Source: Rheinheimera faecalis (GTDB taxonomy: Bacteria > Pseudomonadota > Gammaproteobacteria > Enterobacterales > Alteromonadaceae). From it: DNA of 64,000 nucleotides. Location: NCBI RefSeq assembly GCF_021290965.1, contig NZ_JAJOYT010000004.1:358831-422830 (forward strand), given 5' to 3'. Both the position numbers and the translations under genes were made by a program. This document shows positions 1 to 9,300 of the stretch, one piece after another (position 1 is the stretch's first letter; each line of letters begins with the position of its first letter). The notes under the pieces are model-generated. The model worked only from the letters and a program-made list of their open reading frames with translations, ran no database searches and was not told the origin of the DNA.

Positions 1-1
1 T

Positions 2-1009
2 GACCCTCTGTTTCGTTTGTTGGGGGCCAAAGAAGATACTTTGCCTTTTATTCATGACTATATGGATATCTGGTTTTTTGGCGCTGTTTTCCTTATTACG
101 CCTATGATAGGCAATGCGATATTAAGAGCGGCGGGGGACACGAAAACGCCCAGTATTTTGATGGCCTGTGCGGGTTTATTAAATGCGATTTTAGACCCTA
201 TTCTGATTTTTGGTTGGGGCCCAATCCCTGCTATGGGCGTTGCTGGTGCTTCACTGGCCAGTCTGATCTCCTGGTTATTAGGTTTTGGCCTTATTCTGTA
301 TTTGCTGATGGTGCGCCGTAAGCTGGTGGATATAGGGCATCAGCCTTTTGGCGAATTTATCACTATCAGCCGTAAAATTTTGCATATAGGTTTGCCAGCA
401 GCTGGCGCCAATATGCTGACTCCTTTGGCTATGGGTATTTTAACCGCCCTGATGGCCAGTTATGGGGCTGAAGCTGTGGCTGCCTTTGGGGTTGGTGCCC
501 GTATTGAGAGTATTGCGTCTTTAGTAGTACTGGCGCTGTCTATGACTTTGCCACCTTTTGTCAGCCAGAATTATGGTGCCTGTGCTTATCATCGTATTCA
601 TGATGCTTACAGAGGCTGCATTAAGTTTATTCTGGCCTGGCAGCTTGTGGTATATCTTGGCTTAGCGGCCTGTGCCTGGGTGCTGGCTGATGTATTTACT
701 GAAGATCCGTTAGTGGCGCAGTATATTCGCTACTTTATATGGATTTTGCCTTTAGGTTATGGTCTGCAGGGCATCATAATCCTGACCAACTCGTCTTTTA
801 ACGCTTTGCATCTGCCGCTCAATGCATTGCAGCTGAGTGTGATCCGCCTTTTTGTTTTTTATGTGCCCTTTGCTTATATAGGTGGCTTGATAGGAGGCGT
901 GATAGGGGTTTTTGTCGGTGGCTTGATTGCAAATGCTATTACCTCCGGCCTGGCGTACAGCTGGTTTAAACGCAGATTAGCTGCCTTAACTTTAAGTGGA
1001 GAATCCTGA
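2..1009 (+). CDS. MATE family multidrug/cation antiporter, C-terminal part (5' end outside window)
   Basis: The reading frame is already open at base 2 and gives about 335 residues, against roughly 440-460 for the family, so the first two or three membrane helices are missing. It enters at DPLFRLLGA, a stretch typical of MATE proteins just before a long helix pair. The rest is a run of about ten hydrophobic segments with the family-type GNAILRAAGDTKTPSI loop and small-residue-rich helices. MATE transporters sit in the inner membrane and export cationic drugs or metabolites in exchange for Na+ or H+. The substrate cannot be told. The stop overlaps the ATG of a 22-codon ORF (TGATG) leading into uvrB. 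Confidence 0.88.
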   Translation, partial: DPLFRLLGAKEDTLPFIHDYMDIWFFGAVFLITPMIGNAILRAAGDTKTPSILMACAGLLNAILDPILIFGWGPIPAMGVAGASLASLISWLLGFGLILYLLMVRRKLVDIGHQPFGEFITISRKILHIGLPAAGANMLTPLAMGILTALMASYGAEAVAAFGVGARIESIASLVVLALSMTLPPFVSQNYGACAYHRIHDAYRGCIKFILAWQLVVYLGLAACAWVLADVFTEDPLVAQYIRYFIWILPLGYGLQGIIILTNSSFNALHLPLNALQLSVIRLFVFYVPFAYIGGLIGGVIGVFVGGLIANAITSGLAYSWFKRRLAALTLSGES

Positions 1010-1077
1010 TGAGCCGCGATATTAAATTGCTCTCCCATTACCTGCCCACTCTTACTTTGCAGGGGGGGAGTTTATGA
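1009..1077 (+). other. 22-codon ORF that is a diverged partial copy of the uvrB 5' end
   Basis: The ORF begins inside the stop of the MATE gene (TGATG) and ends inside the uvrB start (ATGA), bridging the two genes exactly. Its first residues, [13 protein letters not shown], align with uvr[14 protein letters not shown] at 8 of 13 positions, and the first 12 bases of the two ORFs are identical. The copies lie 65 bp apart. It may be a relic of a short tandem duplication, or a translated coupling peptide. No independent function is claimed. The uvrB Shine-Dalgarno (a run of seven G followed by AG) lies within it. Confidence 0.5.
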
Positions 1078-3065
1078 GCCGCGATTTCGAGTTAGTCTCC
1101 AATTATCAACCTGCTGGTGATCAGCCAACAGCTATCGCAAAACTGGTGGAAGGCCTGGAGTCGGGTTTAGCTCATCAAACCTTATTAGGTGTCACCGGCT
1201 CAGGTAAAACCTTCACTATGGCCAATGTGATAGCTCAAGTGAACAGACCCACCTTGATTATGGCGCACAACAAAACTCTGGCGGCGCAGCTCTATGGAGA
1301 GATGAAGGAGTTTTTCCCGAACAACTCGGTTGAATACTTTGTATCTTATTACGACTATTACCAGCCAGAAGCTTATGTGCCGTCCAGCGACACCTTTATC
1401 GAAAAAGACGCTTCTATTAATGAACATATAGAGCAGATGCGTTTATCGGCAACCAAAGCCTTGATGGAACGACGGGACGTAGTGATTATCGCCTCAGTGT
1501 CGGCCATTTATGGTTTGGGTGATCCGGAATCTTATATGAAGATGCTGTTGCATCTCAAAGTGGGTGATATAGTCGATCAGCGTTTTATCTTACGTCGTCT
1601 GGCCGAGTTGCAATACAGCCGCAATGATACGGCTTTTGAACGTGCTACCTATCGTGTACGTGGCGATGTAATTGATGTGTTTCCGGCCGAATCGGATGAA
1701 ATCGCAGTACGGATTGAGCTGTTTGATGAAGAAATTGAGCGCATCAGCTTATTTGACCCACTGACAGGTTCGGTCGAAAAAGTGGTGAGCCGTTACACTA
1801 TTTATCCAAAAACGCACTATGTCACACCACGGGAAAAAATCCTCGAGGCGACTGAACGTATTAAGGTGGAACTCAAAGATCGCCGCGCTCAATTGCTTGC
1901 AGAAAATCGCCTGATTGAAGAGCAGCGCATAGGTCAGCGTACTTTGTTTGATTTGGAAATGATGGTGGAGCTGGGTTATTGCTCCGGCATTGAAAACTAC
2001 TCGCGCTACTTATCAGGCAGGGCTGAAGGTGAGCCGCCTCCAACCTTACTGGATTATTTTCCGGCCGATGGTTTGATGTTTATTGACGAGTCGCATGTCA
2101 CCATTTCACAAATTGGCGCTATGTACAAAGGCGATCGCTCGCGCAAAGAAAACCTGGTGAACTATGGTTTCCGTTTGCCTTCAGCCTTGGATAACAGGCC
2201 GCTGAAGTTTGATGAATTTGAATCCATAGCGCCACAGCGTATTTATGTCTCGGCCACACCAGCAGATTACGAGCTAAAACAATCGGCAGGTGAAGTGATA
2301 GAGCAGGTGGTGCGGCCAACAGGTTTATTAGACCCTGTGATTGAAATCCGTCCTGTAGCCACCCAGGTTGACGACTTAATGTCGGAAGCTTTCCGCTGCG
2401 CCAAACTAGGAGAGCGGGTATTGGTGACAGTGCTGACCAAAAAAATGGCTGAAGATTTAACGGACTATTTAGCAGGCCATGGCGTCAAGGTTCGGTATTT
2501 ACACTCCGACATAGATACAGTTGAGCGGATGGAAATCATCCGGGATTTACGTTTAGGCGTCTTTGACGTGCTGGTCGGTATTAACTTATTGCGGGAAGGT
2601 CTGGATATTCCTGAAGTGTCTTTAGTGGCCATTCTGGATGCAGATAAAGAAGGTTTTTTACGTTCAGAGCGTTCGCTGATTCAAACCATGGGTCGTGCCG
2701 CCCGTAACCTTTACGGTAAAGCAGTGCTTTATGCTGATCGCATGACAGGTTCCATGCAGCGCGCTATTAATGAAACCGATCGTCGGCGCAATAAGCAAAT
2801 TGCTTACAATGAACTGCATGGCATCACACCTACTGCTATTAAGAAGAAGGTGTCGGATGTGATGGACTTGGGGCAGGATGCCGATCTGCCGAAAGTGGCG
2901 GAGAAAATCAAACTGGCCAAAGGCAAAACACCTTATCAGCTGCAGGCAGAAATTAAGCAACTGGAGCAAAAAATGCTGCAGCACGCCAAAGATCTGGAGT
3001 TTGAACTGGCGGCGCAAGCTCGGGATCAAATTCATCAATTACGTGAAGCTTTGCTGGAGATTTAA
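1074..3065 (+). CDS. uvrB: UvrABC excinuclease subunit B
   Basis: UvrB is the damage-verification helicase-like subunit of nucleotide excision repair: UvrA loads it and UvrC cuts on it. The protein has 663 residues, near the usual 670. Visible are Walker A GVTGSGKT at residues 39-46, the [12 protein letters not shown] beta-hairpin region that clamps DNA, the DESH Walker B motif near residue 338, the helicase motif VI stretch TMGRAARN, and a C-terminal UVR domain (about 625-660) that contacts UvrC. The start is fixed by a strong G-rich ribosome-binding site directly upstream. The gene is followed by a long palindrome that could end transcription. No SOS box was recognised upstream. Confidence 0.98.
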   Translation: MSRDFELVSNYQPAGDQPTAIAKLVEGLESGLAHQTLLGVTGSGKTFTMANVIAQVNRPTLIMAHNKTLAAQLYGEMKEFFPNNSVEYFVSYYDYYQPEAYVPSSDTFIEKDASINEHIEQMRLSATKALMERRDVVIIASVSAIYGLGDPESYMKMLLHLKVGDIVDQRFILRRLAELQYSRNDTAFERATYRVRGDVIDVFPAESDEIAVRIELFDEEIERISLFDPLTGSVEKVVSRYTIYPKTHYVTPREKILEATERIKVELKDRRAQLLAENRLIEEQRIGQRTLFDLEMMVELGYCSGIENYSRYLSGRAEGEPPPTLLDYFPADGLMFIDESHVTISQIGAMYKGDRSRKENLVNYGFRLPSALDNRPLKFDEFESIAPQRIYVSATPADYELKQSAGEVIEQVVRPTGLLDPVIEIRPVATQVDDLMSEAFRCAKLGERVLVTVLTKKMAEDLTDYLAGHGVKVRYLHSDIDTVERMEIIRDLRLGVFDVLVGINLLREGLDIPEVSLVAILDADKEGFLRSERSLIQTMGRAARNLYGKAVLYADRMTGSMQRAINETDRRRNKQIAYNELHGITPTAIKKKVSDVMDLGQDADLPKVAEKIKLAKGKTPYQLQAEIKQLEQKMLQHAKDLEFELAAQARDQIHQLREALLEI

Positions 3066-3069
3066 ATCA

Positions 3070-3117
3070 TGGGGTCAGAGTAAAATTAAACCGTGGTTTA
3101 ATTTTACTCTGACCCCA
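3070..3117. repeat. Perfect palindrome, GGGGTCAGA family copy 1
   Basis: GGGGTCAGAGTAAAATTAAA plus CC (3071-3092) is followed, after the dinucleotide GT, by its exact reverse complement (3095-3116). A flanking T-A pair makes a 23-bp stem. It begins five bases after the uvrB stop. The outer GGGGTCAGA/TCTGACCCC arms recur at 49984-50028 and, degraded, at 11431-11475, while the inner cores differ. It could act as a terminator or mRNA-stabilising hairpin. The dispersed copies suggest a mobile REP-like element. Confidence 0.85.
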
Positions 3118-3271
3118 ATTCCGCCTCGAATTTCATGCCTTCCATCGGGATTTTCCTATTTTGTATGGTTATCTGTTTGATATTCATACAGTTCTTTACA
3201 GAGTCGTTCAGAGAGCATTAACTTTCAGAAGTTTACACTGCCTGCGTTTTCTCAACCAAAAGGTAGTATTT

Positions 3272-4045
3272 ATGAAACGTTCCATGCTCGCTTTACTTAT
3301 CGCTGTAGTGTCAACCGGTGCAGCAGCGAACAGCTATCAAAATGAATCTTCAGTCGATTATATCAACGGTGATATCAACAATGTTGATGTAGACCTATGG
3401 CAACTGAAGCACCAGTATTTTTTCAATGCAGTAGACACTTCTGGCAATACGCCACGGGCTGAAGCTGCATTTATCAATAAAAACGCCAGTGTATTCGGCA
3501 CCTTGTCCCGCACTTCTGTAGGTGATTTTGATCAGAATGGCTGGTCAGTGGGTGGTGAGTATATGGACCAAAGCCATAACTTCTACGGTAAGCTGGAATG
3601 GATGCATTACAGCGGTGATGATACTCAAAACGTAGATGGTACTGTAGGTTACTTCATCAGCAACGATTGGTTAGTGGGTGCGATTTTTGAGCACAACAGA
3701 CCTGATCAAGGTGGCAGCAGCACTAACTATGGTGTGATGACCAAAAAGTTATGGGATTTAGGCACGGGTGATATGATCAATCTGGAAGCCGATATCCTGG
3801 ACTATCGTAATAATTCAGCCACCCGTTATGGTGTAGGCGCGGATTACTACTTCGGCAAAAACTTCTCTGCCGGTGTAGGTTATCAGTGGATCTCTGACGG
3901 CGTGTTAAGCGAAAGCGAAGACAGTCTGAGCTTACGCACCAAGTGGTTCGCTTTGCCTAACCTATCGTTATCAGCAGGCATCGCCTTTGATGCGCTGGAG
4001 ACGGGTGATGATTTGTATCAGTTGGGCGCAAGCTACCGCTTCTAA
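3272..4045 (+). CDS. Outer-membrane beta-barrel protein, porin/YfaZ-like
   Basis: The protein has 257 residues. The start at 3272 is chosen because AAAGG precedes it and it yields a clean signal peptide (MKRSMLALLIAVVSTGAAANS); the frame is open further upstream but that part has no signal-like N terminus. The mature part is rich in alternating polar and aromatic strands (YGKLEWMHY, LVGAIFEHN, GVGADYYFG) and ends in LGASYRF, with the terminal Phe expected of barrel proteins recognised by BamA. It resembles small putative porins of the YfaZ type. The cargo or role is unknown. It stands alone, followed by an ERIC-like repeat and a terminator. Confidence 0.72.
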   Translation: MKRSMLALLIAVVSTGAAANSYQNESSVDYINGDINNVDVDLWQLKHQYFFNAVDTSGNTPRAEAAFINKNASVFGTLSRTSVGDFDQNGWSVGGEYMDQSHNFYGKLEWMHYSGDDTQNVDGTVGYFISNDWLVGAIFEHNRPDQGGSSTNYGVMTKKLWDLGTGDMINLEADILDYRNNSATRYGVGADYYFGKNFSAGVGYQWISDGVLSESEDSLSLRTKWFALPNLSLSAGIAFDALETGDDLYQLGASYRF

Positions 4046-4050
4046 TTTAT

Positions 4051-4173
4051 TGCCCGTCGTACTTGAAGCTGCAGCTTTGTTGGCTGCGCTACTCGCCCCA
4101 GTCACATAGGACTACTATGCTCCTGGGGTCTTGTACGCTTGCCGCCGCGCTGCAACACCAACTACTTAGGGCA
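4051..4173. repeat. ERIC-like intergenic repeat, copy 1
   Basis: This 123-bp element has inverted ends TGCCC/GGGCA. Read on the minus strand it contains CCCCAGGAGCATAG and CTATGTGACTGGGGCGAG, close to the two conserved halves of the enterobacterial repetitive intergenic consensus, then GCAGCCAAC and GCTGCAGCTTCAAGTACGAC as in ERIC ends. A second copy of equal length lies at 48288-48410 in the same orientation, about 80% identical by eye. It begins five bases after the barrel-protein stop, within the transcribed 3' region. Confidence 0.85.
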
Positions 4174-4204
4174 ATGCCAGTTATAACTGAAGTGATGATT
4201 TAAG

Positions 4205-4231
4205 AAAGGAGCTTAACGGCTCCTTTTTCTT
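4205..4231 (+). terminator. Rho-independent terminator of the barrel-protein gene
   Basis: AAAGGAGC and GCTCCTTT form an 8-bp stem with a six-base loop, followed by a T-rich run (TTCTTTTC). It lies between two convergent genes. The T-tract favours the plus strand, but the stem may serve the LysR gene as well. Confidence 0.8.
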
Positions 4232-4241
4232 TTCTGATGCA

Positions 4242-5126
4242 TTAACTCGCTGTCAATTGCTGCCAGATGGCTTTTGCTACGGGTCCCAGCAGCTGATCTT
4301 TATGCCGCACCAGATGCACTTCTCCCTGAATAAACTTTGGAAACTCCACAGGTTTTAACTGCACCAAAGCACCGCTTGCTAACTCATCCGCCACCTGATG
4401 TCGTGCCACCATGCCCCAGCCTAAATGCGCTAACAGGGCTTGTTTCATACATAAACTGTTATTTACTTTGACCCGCCGTGCCGACTGCAAGGGCAGTAGT
4501 TTTCCGCTATCAAAATTCAGCGCTTCCGAGTTGGCCACCAATTGCGGTAATTCAGCTAATTGCGCCTGATGAGTTAAAGGGCCGCCCAGTTGTTTTAAAA
4601 AATCCGGACTTGCGACACATAAAATATCAAAACTACCAATAGCCACAGCTTCAAAATCACCCAAGCTAATAAAAACCGGATACCAGGGGCTGATGGCTAA
4701 ATCGGCCTGCTGATTTTTCAGTTTTTCCAGTGCCTGCAGCCGGTAATCACAACTCAACAGCAATTCGGTATGTGGAAACTGCTGCTGGGCTTGCCGGATT
4801 GCAGTCATATAAGGCTGCAGATCAACTGCCTCATCAAAGGCCAAACGTAAACTGGCTTCAGCACCACGGCTTAAATGTTGGGCCAGAGATTTTAATTGTG
4901 CGCTTTGATGCAGAAGTTGTTGAGCTTGTTGATAAAAACGCTTACCTGCCTCAGTAAATTGCAGGCGATATTGACTACGATCCACTATAGTAAAACCGCA
5001 TTCCTGCTCCAGCTTTTTCAGTGCCATACTCAAAGCGGGTTGAGTTTTATGCAGTTTTACCGCGGCCTGCAGCAGACTTTCACTGCTGGCAACGGCGTCG
5101 AGAATATAAAGCTGAGTCAGGTTCAT
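4242..5126 (-). CDS. LysR-family transcriptional regulator
   Basis: The protein has 294 residues, the usual LysR length. An N-terminal winged helix-turn-helix (about 1-60, with LLQAAVKLHKTQPALSMALKKLE) is followed by a two-lobed periplasmic-binding-like effector domain (about 90-290). The ATG at 5126 is preferred over an in-frame TTG one codon upstream. It is divergent from the RND efflux genes across 114 bp that contain an ATTTGC-N11-GCAAAT site, so local control of that pump is the most likely job. The inducer is unknown. Confidence 0.9.
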   Translation of the reverse strand: MNLTQLYILDAVASSESLLQAAVKLHKTQPALSMALKKLEQECGFTIVDRSQYRLQFTEAGKRFYQQAQQLLHQSAQLKSLAQHLSRGAEASLRLAFDEAVDLQPYMTAIRQAQQQFPHTELLLSCDYRLQALEKLKNQQADLAISPWYPVFISLGDFEAVAIGSFDILCVASPDFLKQLGGPLTHQAQLAELPQLVANSEALNFDSGKLLPLQSARRVKVNNSLCMKQALLAHLGWGMVARHQVADELASGALVQLKPVEFPKFIQGEVHLVRHKDQLLGPVAKAIWQQLTAS

Positions 5127-5173
5127 CAATTTTTCTTATGTAGAACTGAAGTAAATATAAATTTTAATATCAA

Positions 5174-5196
5174 ATTTGCTTTTGTATAGTGCAAAT
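5174..5196. promoter_or_regulatory. Probable LysR operator (T-N11-A box) between regulator and efflux genes
   Basis: ATTTGC and GCAAAT are perfect inverted 6-bp arms separated by 11 bases, the layout preferred by LysR-type regulators. Overlapping it is a second inverted repeat, TTTTGTAT-N7-ATACAAAA, and a TATAGT hexamer at 5185-5190 that could be the plus-strand -10 element. It lies 47 bp from the LysR start and 44 bp from the efflux adaptor start. Confidence 0.65.
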
Positions 5197-5240
5197 ACAA
5201 AAAAGCGGTGTAACCAGAGCAAAAAAAGGGAAAGGTTTAA

Positions 5241-6317
5241 ATGTCCAGACAGATGATAAGTGCGCTCTTATGTGTGGTGTCGGTAGCAGGTTGTTCCAAA
5301 CCAGTTGAAATCGTAGAACAAAGCCAAAACAGACCAGTGAAATTGCATCAGGTGCAGGATGGCCAACAAAAGTTAATCCGCCAGTTTCCTGCCATAGTGG
5401 AACCCACTGAAAATGCCCGTTTAACCTTTCGCGTCAGCGGTAAACTCACTCAGTTTTCTATCCGGCCCGGCCAGGAAGTGAAAAAAGGCGATGTGTTGGC
5501 TCGTTTAGACCCTACTGATTTTAAATTGAAAGTTGAGCAGGCACAGGCCCGGTATCAGTTGTCAAAAGCGCAGTTTGATAGGGCAGCCAGCCTGATTGGG
5601 CAAAAACTTGTGTCTCAGGCGATGTACGATGAAGCCAAAGCTCAGCTGCAAGTGGCTGAGGCTGATTTAAAAACTGCTCAAACTAATCTTTCCTATACGG
5701 AGATGGTGGCGCCTTTTAGCGGTACCGTATCGCGTTCCTTAGTTGAGAATCATGAAAACGTTGCCGCTCAGCAAGCCATTCTGGAGTTGCAACTCAAAGG
5801 CATGGTGGATGTGGTGATCCAGGTGCCGGAGGATGTGATAGCACTGGTGAAAAAAGACGTCAGTTATCAGCCAGATGTAATTTATGACTCTTACCCAAGC
5901 CTGAGCTACAAAGCCAGTATCAAAGAGTGGGATACCAGAGCGGACAGCGCAACCAACAGTTTTAAAGTCGTGTTCAGCATGGCTGCACCGGAAGAATTTA
6001 ATGTGCTTTCAGGTATGACAGCTAATGTAGTGGCTGATATGAGCCAGCTAATGCGCGCTCAGGCCTCTGTGGTTGTGGTGCCTGCCACAGCAGTATTTGC
6101 GGCCAATGATCAGCCTGTGGATGCGACAGAGCGTTTTGTTTGGGTTTATAGCGAAGGTGTAGTGAACAGACGTGCTGTGACTGTCGGGCGCTTAACTGCA
6201 CAGGGCATTGAAGTTTTGTCTGGCTTAGCTGCGGGTGATCAGGTGGTCACTGCTGGTGTAAATCAACTGGCAGAAAACCAGCAAGTGCGGCCATGGCAAC
6301 GTGAGCGGGGTCTGTAA
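5241..6317 (+). CDS. RND efflux periplasmic adaptor (membrane fusion) lipoprotein
   Basis: The adaptor bridges an inner-membrane RND pump and an outer-membrane channel. The 358-residue protein starts with a lipoprotein signal whose lipobox is VAGC (Cys18). It then has a barrel-sandwich (biotinyl-lipoyl-like) half around residues 60-80 (LTQFSIRPGQEVKKGDVLAR), an alpha-helical hairpin (about 90-145), the second lipoyl half (MVAPFSGTVSRSLV) and beta-barrel and membrane-proximal domains to the end. The ribosome-binding site is GGGAAAGG. It is followed after three bases by the pump gene; no TolC-like gene is present, so a shared channel is likely. Confidence 0.93.
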   Translation: MSRQMISALLCVVSVAGCSKPVEIVEQSQNRPVKLHQVQDGQQKLIRQFPAIVEPTENARLTFRVSGKLTQFSIRPGQEVKKGDVLARLDPTDFKLKVEQAQARYQLSKAQFDRAASLIGQKLVSQAMYDEAKAQLQVAEADLKTAQTNLSYTEMVAPFSGTVSRSLVENHENVAAQQAILELQLKGMVDVVIQVPEDVIALVKKDVSYQPDVIYDSYPSLSYKASIKEWDTRADSATNSFKVVFSMAAPEEFNVLSGMTANVVADMSQLMRAQASVVVVPATAVFAANDQPVDATERFVWVYSEGVVNRRAVTVGRLTAQGIEVLSGLAAGDQVVTAGVNQLAENQQVRPWQRERGL

Positions 6318-6320
6318 GGT

Positions 6321-9300
6321 ATGGATGTCGCTCAGTATTTTATAAAAAATAAAACCTCGTCCTGGCTTGTCACCGCTATTTTATTAATAGGCGGCACTAT
6401 GGCCTATTTTGGCCTGGGTCGGTTGGAAGACCCGCAGTTTACGCTGAAACAAGCCTTGATCATCACATCCTACCCCGGTGCTTCGCCTTTGCAGGTGGAG
6501 GAAGAAGTCAGCTATCCGATTGAAAATGCCATCCAGCAATTGCCTTATGTCGACCATGTGACCTCAATTTCTACCAATGGTACCTCGCAAATTATGGTGG
6601 AGATGAAAGGCATTTACCGGGCGAAAGAGCTGAAACAAATTTGGGATGAACTACGCCGTAAGGTCAATGATTTAAGGCCACAACTGCCACCAGGTGTGCA
6701 GGCGCCGGTCGTTAATGACGACTTTGGTGATGTGTACGGTATGTTGTATGCCGTAACCGGCGATGGCTATTCAGACGAAGAGATTCGGGACTATGTTGAT
6801 TTTTTACGCCGTGAGCTGGTGCTGGTCGATGGGGTAGGCAAAGTGTCGGTCAGTGGCCGGCAACAGGAACAAGTGGTGGTCGAAATATCCCGCTCCCGTT
6901 TGGCGTCTTTAGGCATTCCTCCGACACAAATTGCCAGTTTGCTGCAAACCCAAAACGTGGTGTCTAATGCTGGCGCTTTGCGCCTTGGGCCAGACCGGAT
7001 CCGTATTCATCCTACGGGTGAGTTTCAATCAGTGCAGGAGCTGGAGCAGCTGATTATCAGCAATCCTGCCGCCAAGGAGCTGATTTATTTAGGTGACGTC
7101 GCCAAAGTTTACAAAGACGTGCAGGAAGTGCCGAGTCAGATTTTAAAGTTTGATGGCAAAAATACCCTGACTCTGGGTGTGTCTTTTAGCCAGGGCGTGA
7201 ACGTCGTCGATGTCGGATCTTTAGTCACGGCTCGTATGGCTGAATTGGATTACGCCCGACCCGTGGGTATGGATATCAATACCATCTACAACCAGCCTGC
7301 CGAAGTAGAAGCTTCAGTCGGTGGTTTTGTGCTGAACCTGCTGGAATCTGTCGCCATTGTGATTGTGGTGCTGTTGGTGTTTATGGGGCTGCGCAGCGGC
7401 TTTTTAATTGGCCTTATTTTGCTGTTGACCGTGCTTGGTACCTTTATTTTTATGCAGCAAATGCAAATTGAACTGCAGCGGGTATCACTGGGGGCGTTGA
7501 TTATTGCTTTAGGTATGCTGGTGGACAACGCCATCGTTATTACCGAAGGTATTTTAATTGGCATGCAAAGACGCCTGAGCATCAGCGAGTCGGCTTCCGC
7601 CATAGTCAAACAAACCAAATGGCCTTTATTGGGCGCAACCATTATTGCTATTACCGCTTTTGCGCCTATAGGTTTATCCAGTGATGCGACGGGGGAATTT
7701 GCCGGCAGTTTGTTTTGGGTCTTGTTGGTGAGTTTGCTGCTGAGCTGGGTAACAGCTATTACGCTAACGCCGTTTTTTGCCAGCTTGTTTTTTAAAGAAG
7801 AATTAAAAACCAAAGTGGATGAAACGCAGGATAAACCTGAACTCTACCGCGGTTTTATTTTTGACTGGTACAGAGCCGCCTTAACCGGCGTCTTAAGGTA
7901 CAGGTTTTTAAGTTATGGCCTGATGATCCTGTTACTGATTTTGTCGGTGATGGGCTTTGCCAAAGTCAAACAAGTATTTTTTCCTGCATCCAACACACCG
8001 ATTTTTTTAGTGGATTTATGGCAACCGGCCGGCACTGATATACGGCAATCCGACGCTGAAGCTTTGGAAGTGGTGCAGTATCTAAAAACTCTGGAAGGAG
8101 TGGAAGCTGTCACTTTAACCTCAGGCCGTGGCGCAGACCGTTTTATGCTGACCTATCAGCCAGAGCGGTTTTATGCAGCCTATAGCCAGCTGATTGTGCG
8201 GGTCGAGGACAAATCGCTGTTAGCTGGACGTATGGCTGATGTCAGCTCTTATATCAATGAGCAACACCCTGGACTTCGGCACAAGTTAAAACGCCTTGAT
8301 GTCGGGCCTTCCACTGCAGCTAAACTGGAAGCCCGATTTAGCGGTGCCGACCCTAATGTGCTGCGGCAACTGGCCGAGCAAGCCAAAGCCATTATGGCGC
8401 AGGACTCAGGCACCCGTAATTTACGTGATGACTGGAGCAACAGAGTCAAAGTGATCCGGCCGCAGTTTAATGAAGCTTTAGCGCGCAGGGTTGGCATTAG
8501 TAAGCAGGATGTCGACGATGTGCTGCTGACTCATGTCAATGGCCGCACTGTGGGGATCTATCGTGATGGCACGCATTTATTACCTATTATCACCCGTGCA
8601 CCGGATTCGGAACGCCAAAGTGTGGATGCACTGGCCGATTTACAGGTGTATAGCCCTAAGCTAAACCGCTATATCCCCATCAGTCAGGTAGTCAGCAGCT
8701 TCGCGCTGGAGTGGGAAGATCCACAAATTATGCGCCGTGACCGTAAACGCACTTTAACTGTGATGGCCGATCATAATATTTTAAGTGACGACACAGCAGC
8801 CTCTTTACTAAAAAGAGTACGGCCACAAATCGAAGCTATTCCGCTGCCTACAGGCTATAGCCTGAGTTGGGGCGGTGAACTGGAAGCACAGACCAAAGCA
8901 CAAAAAGCTTTGTTCAGCTCTTTGCCTATGGGCTATCTGGTGATGTTTGTGATCACTGTGTTGCTGTTCAGCTCTATGCGCGATGCACTGGTGATTTGGG
9001 CTTGTGTGCCGATGGCGCTTATTGGTGTCACCCTGGGTTTGTTAGCGGTGAATGTGCCCTTTGGCTTTTTAGCCTTACTGGGTTTTTTAAGCTTGTCCGG
9101 TATGCTGGTGAAAAACGGCATAGTGCTGCTTGATCAGATTAAACTGGAGTTAAGCCAGGGGCTTGCGCCTTATCAGGCCGTTTATGACAGTGCAGTCAGC
9201 CGGGTTCGGCCAGTGTCTATGGGGGCCATTACCACTATCCTGGGGATGTTGCCTTTGGTCACAGATGACTTCTTCGCCAGTATGGCTGTGGTCATTATGT

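Noticed and set aside
3161..3271. 37-codon upstream extension of the outer-membrane barrel protein
   Set aside because: It lacks a signal-like sequence, while the ATG at 3272 is followed by a proper signal peptide and preceded by AAAGG.
7286..7813. Minus-strand 175-codon ORF inside the RND pump
   Set aside because: It lies opposite membrane-helix codons, a common cause of long antisense frames, with no ribosome-binding site or recognisable product.
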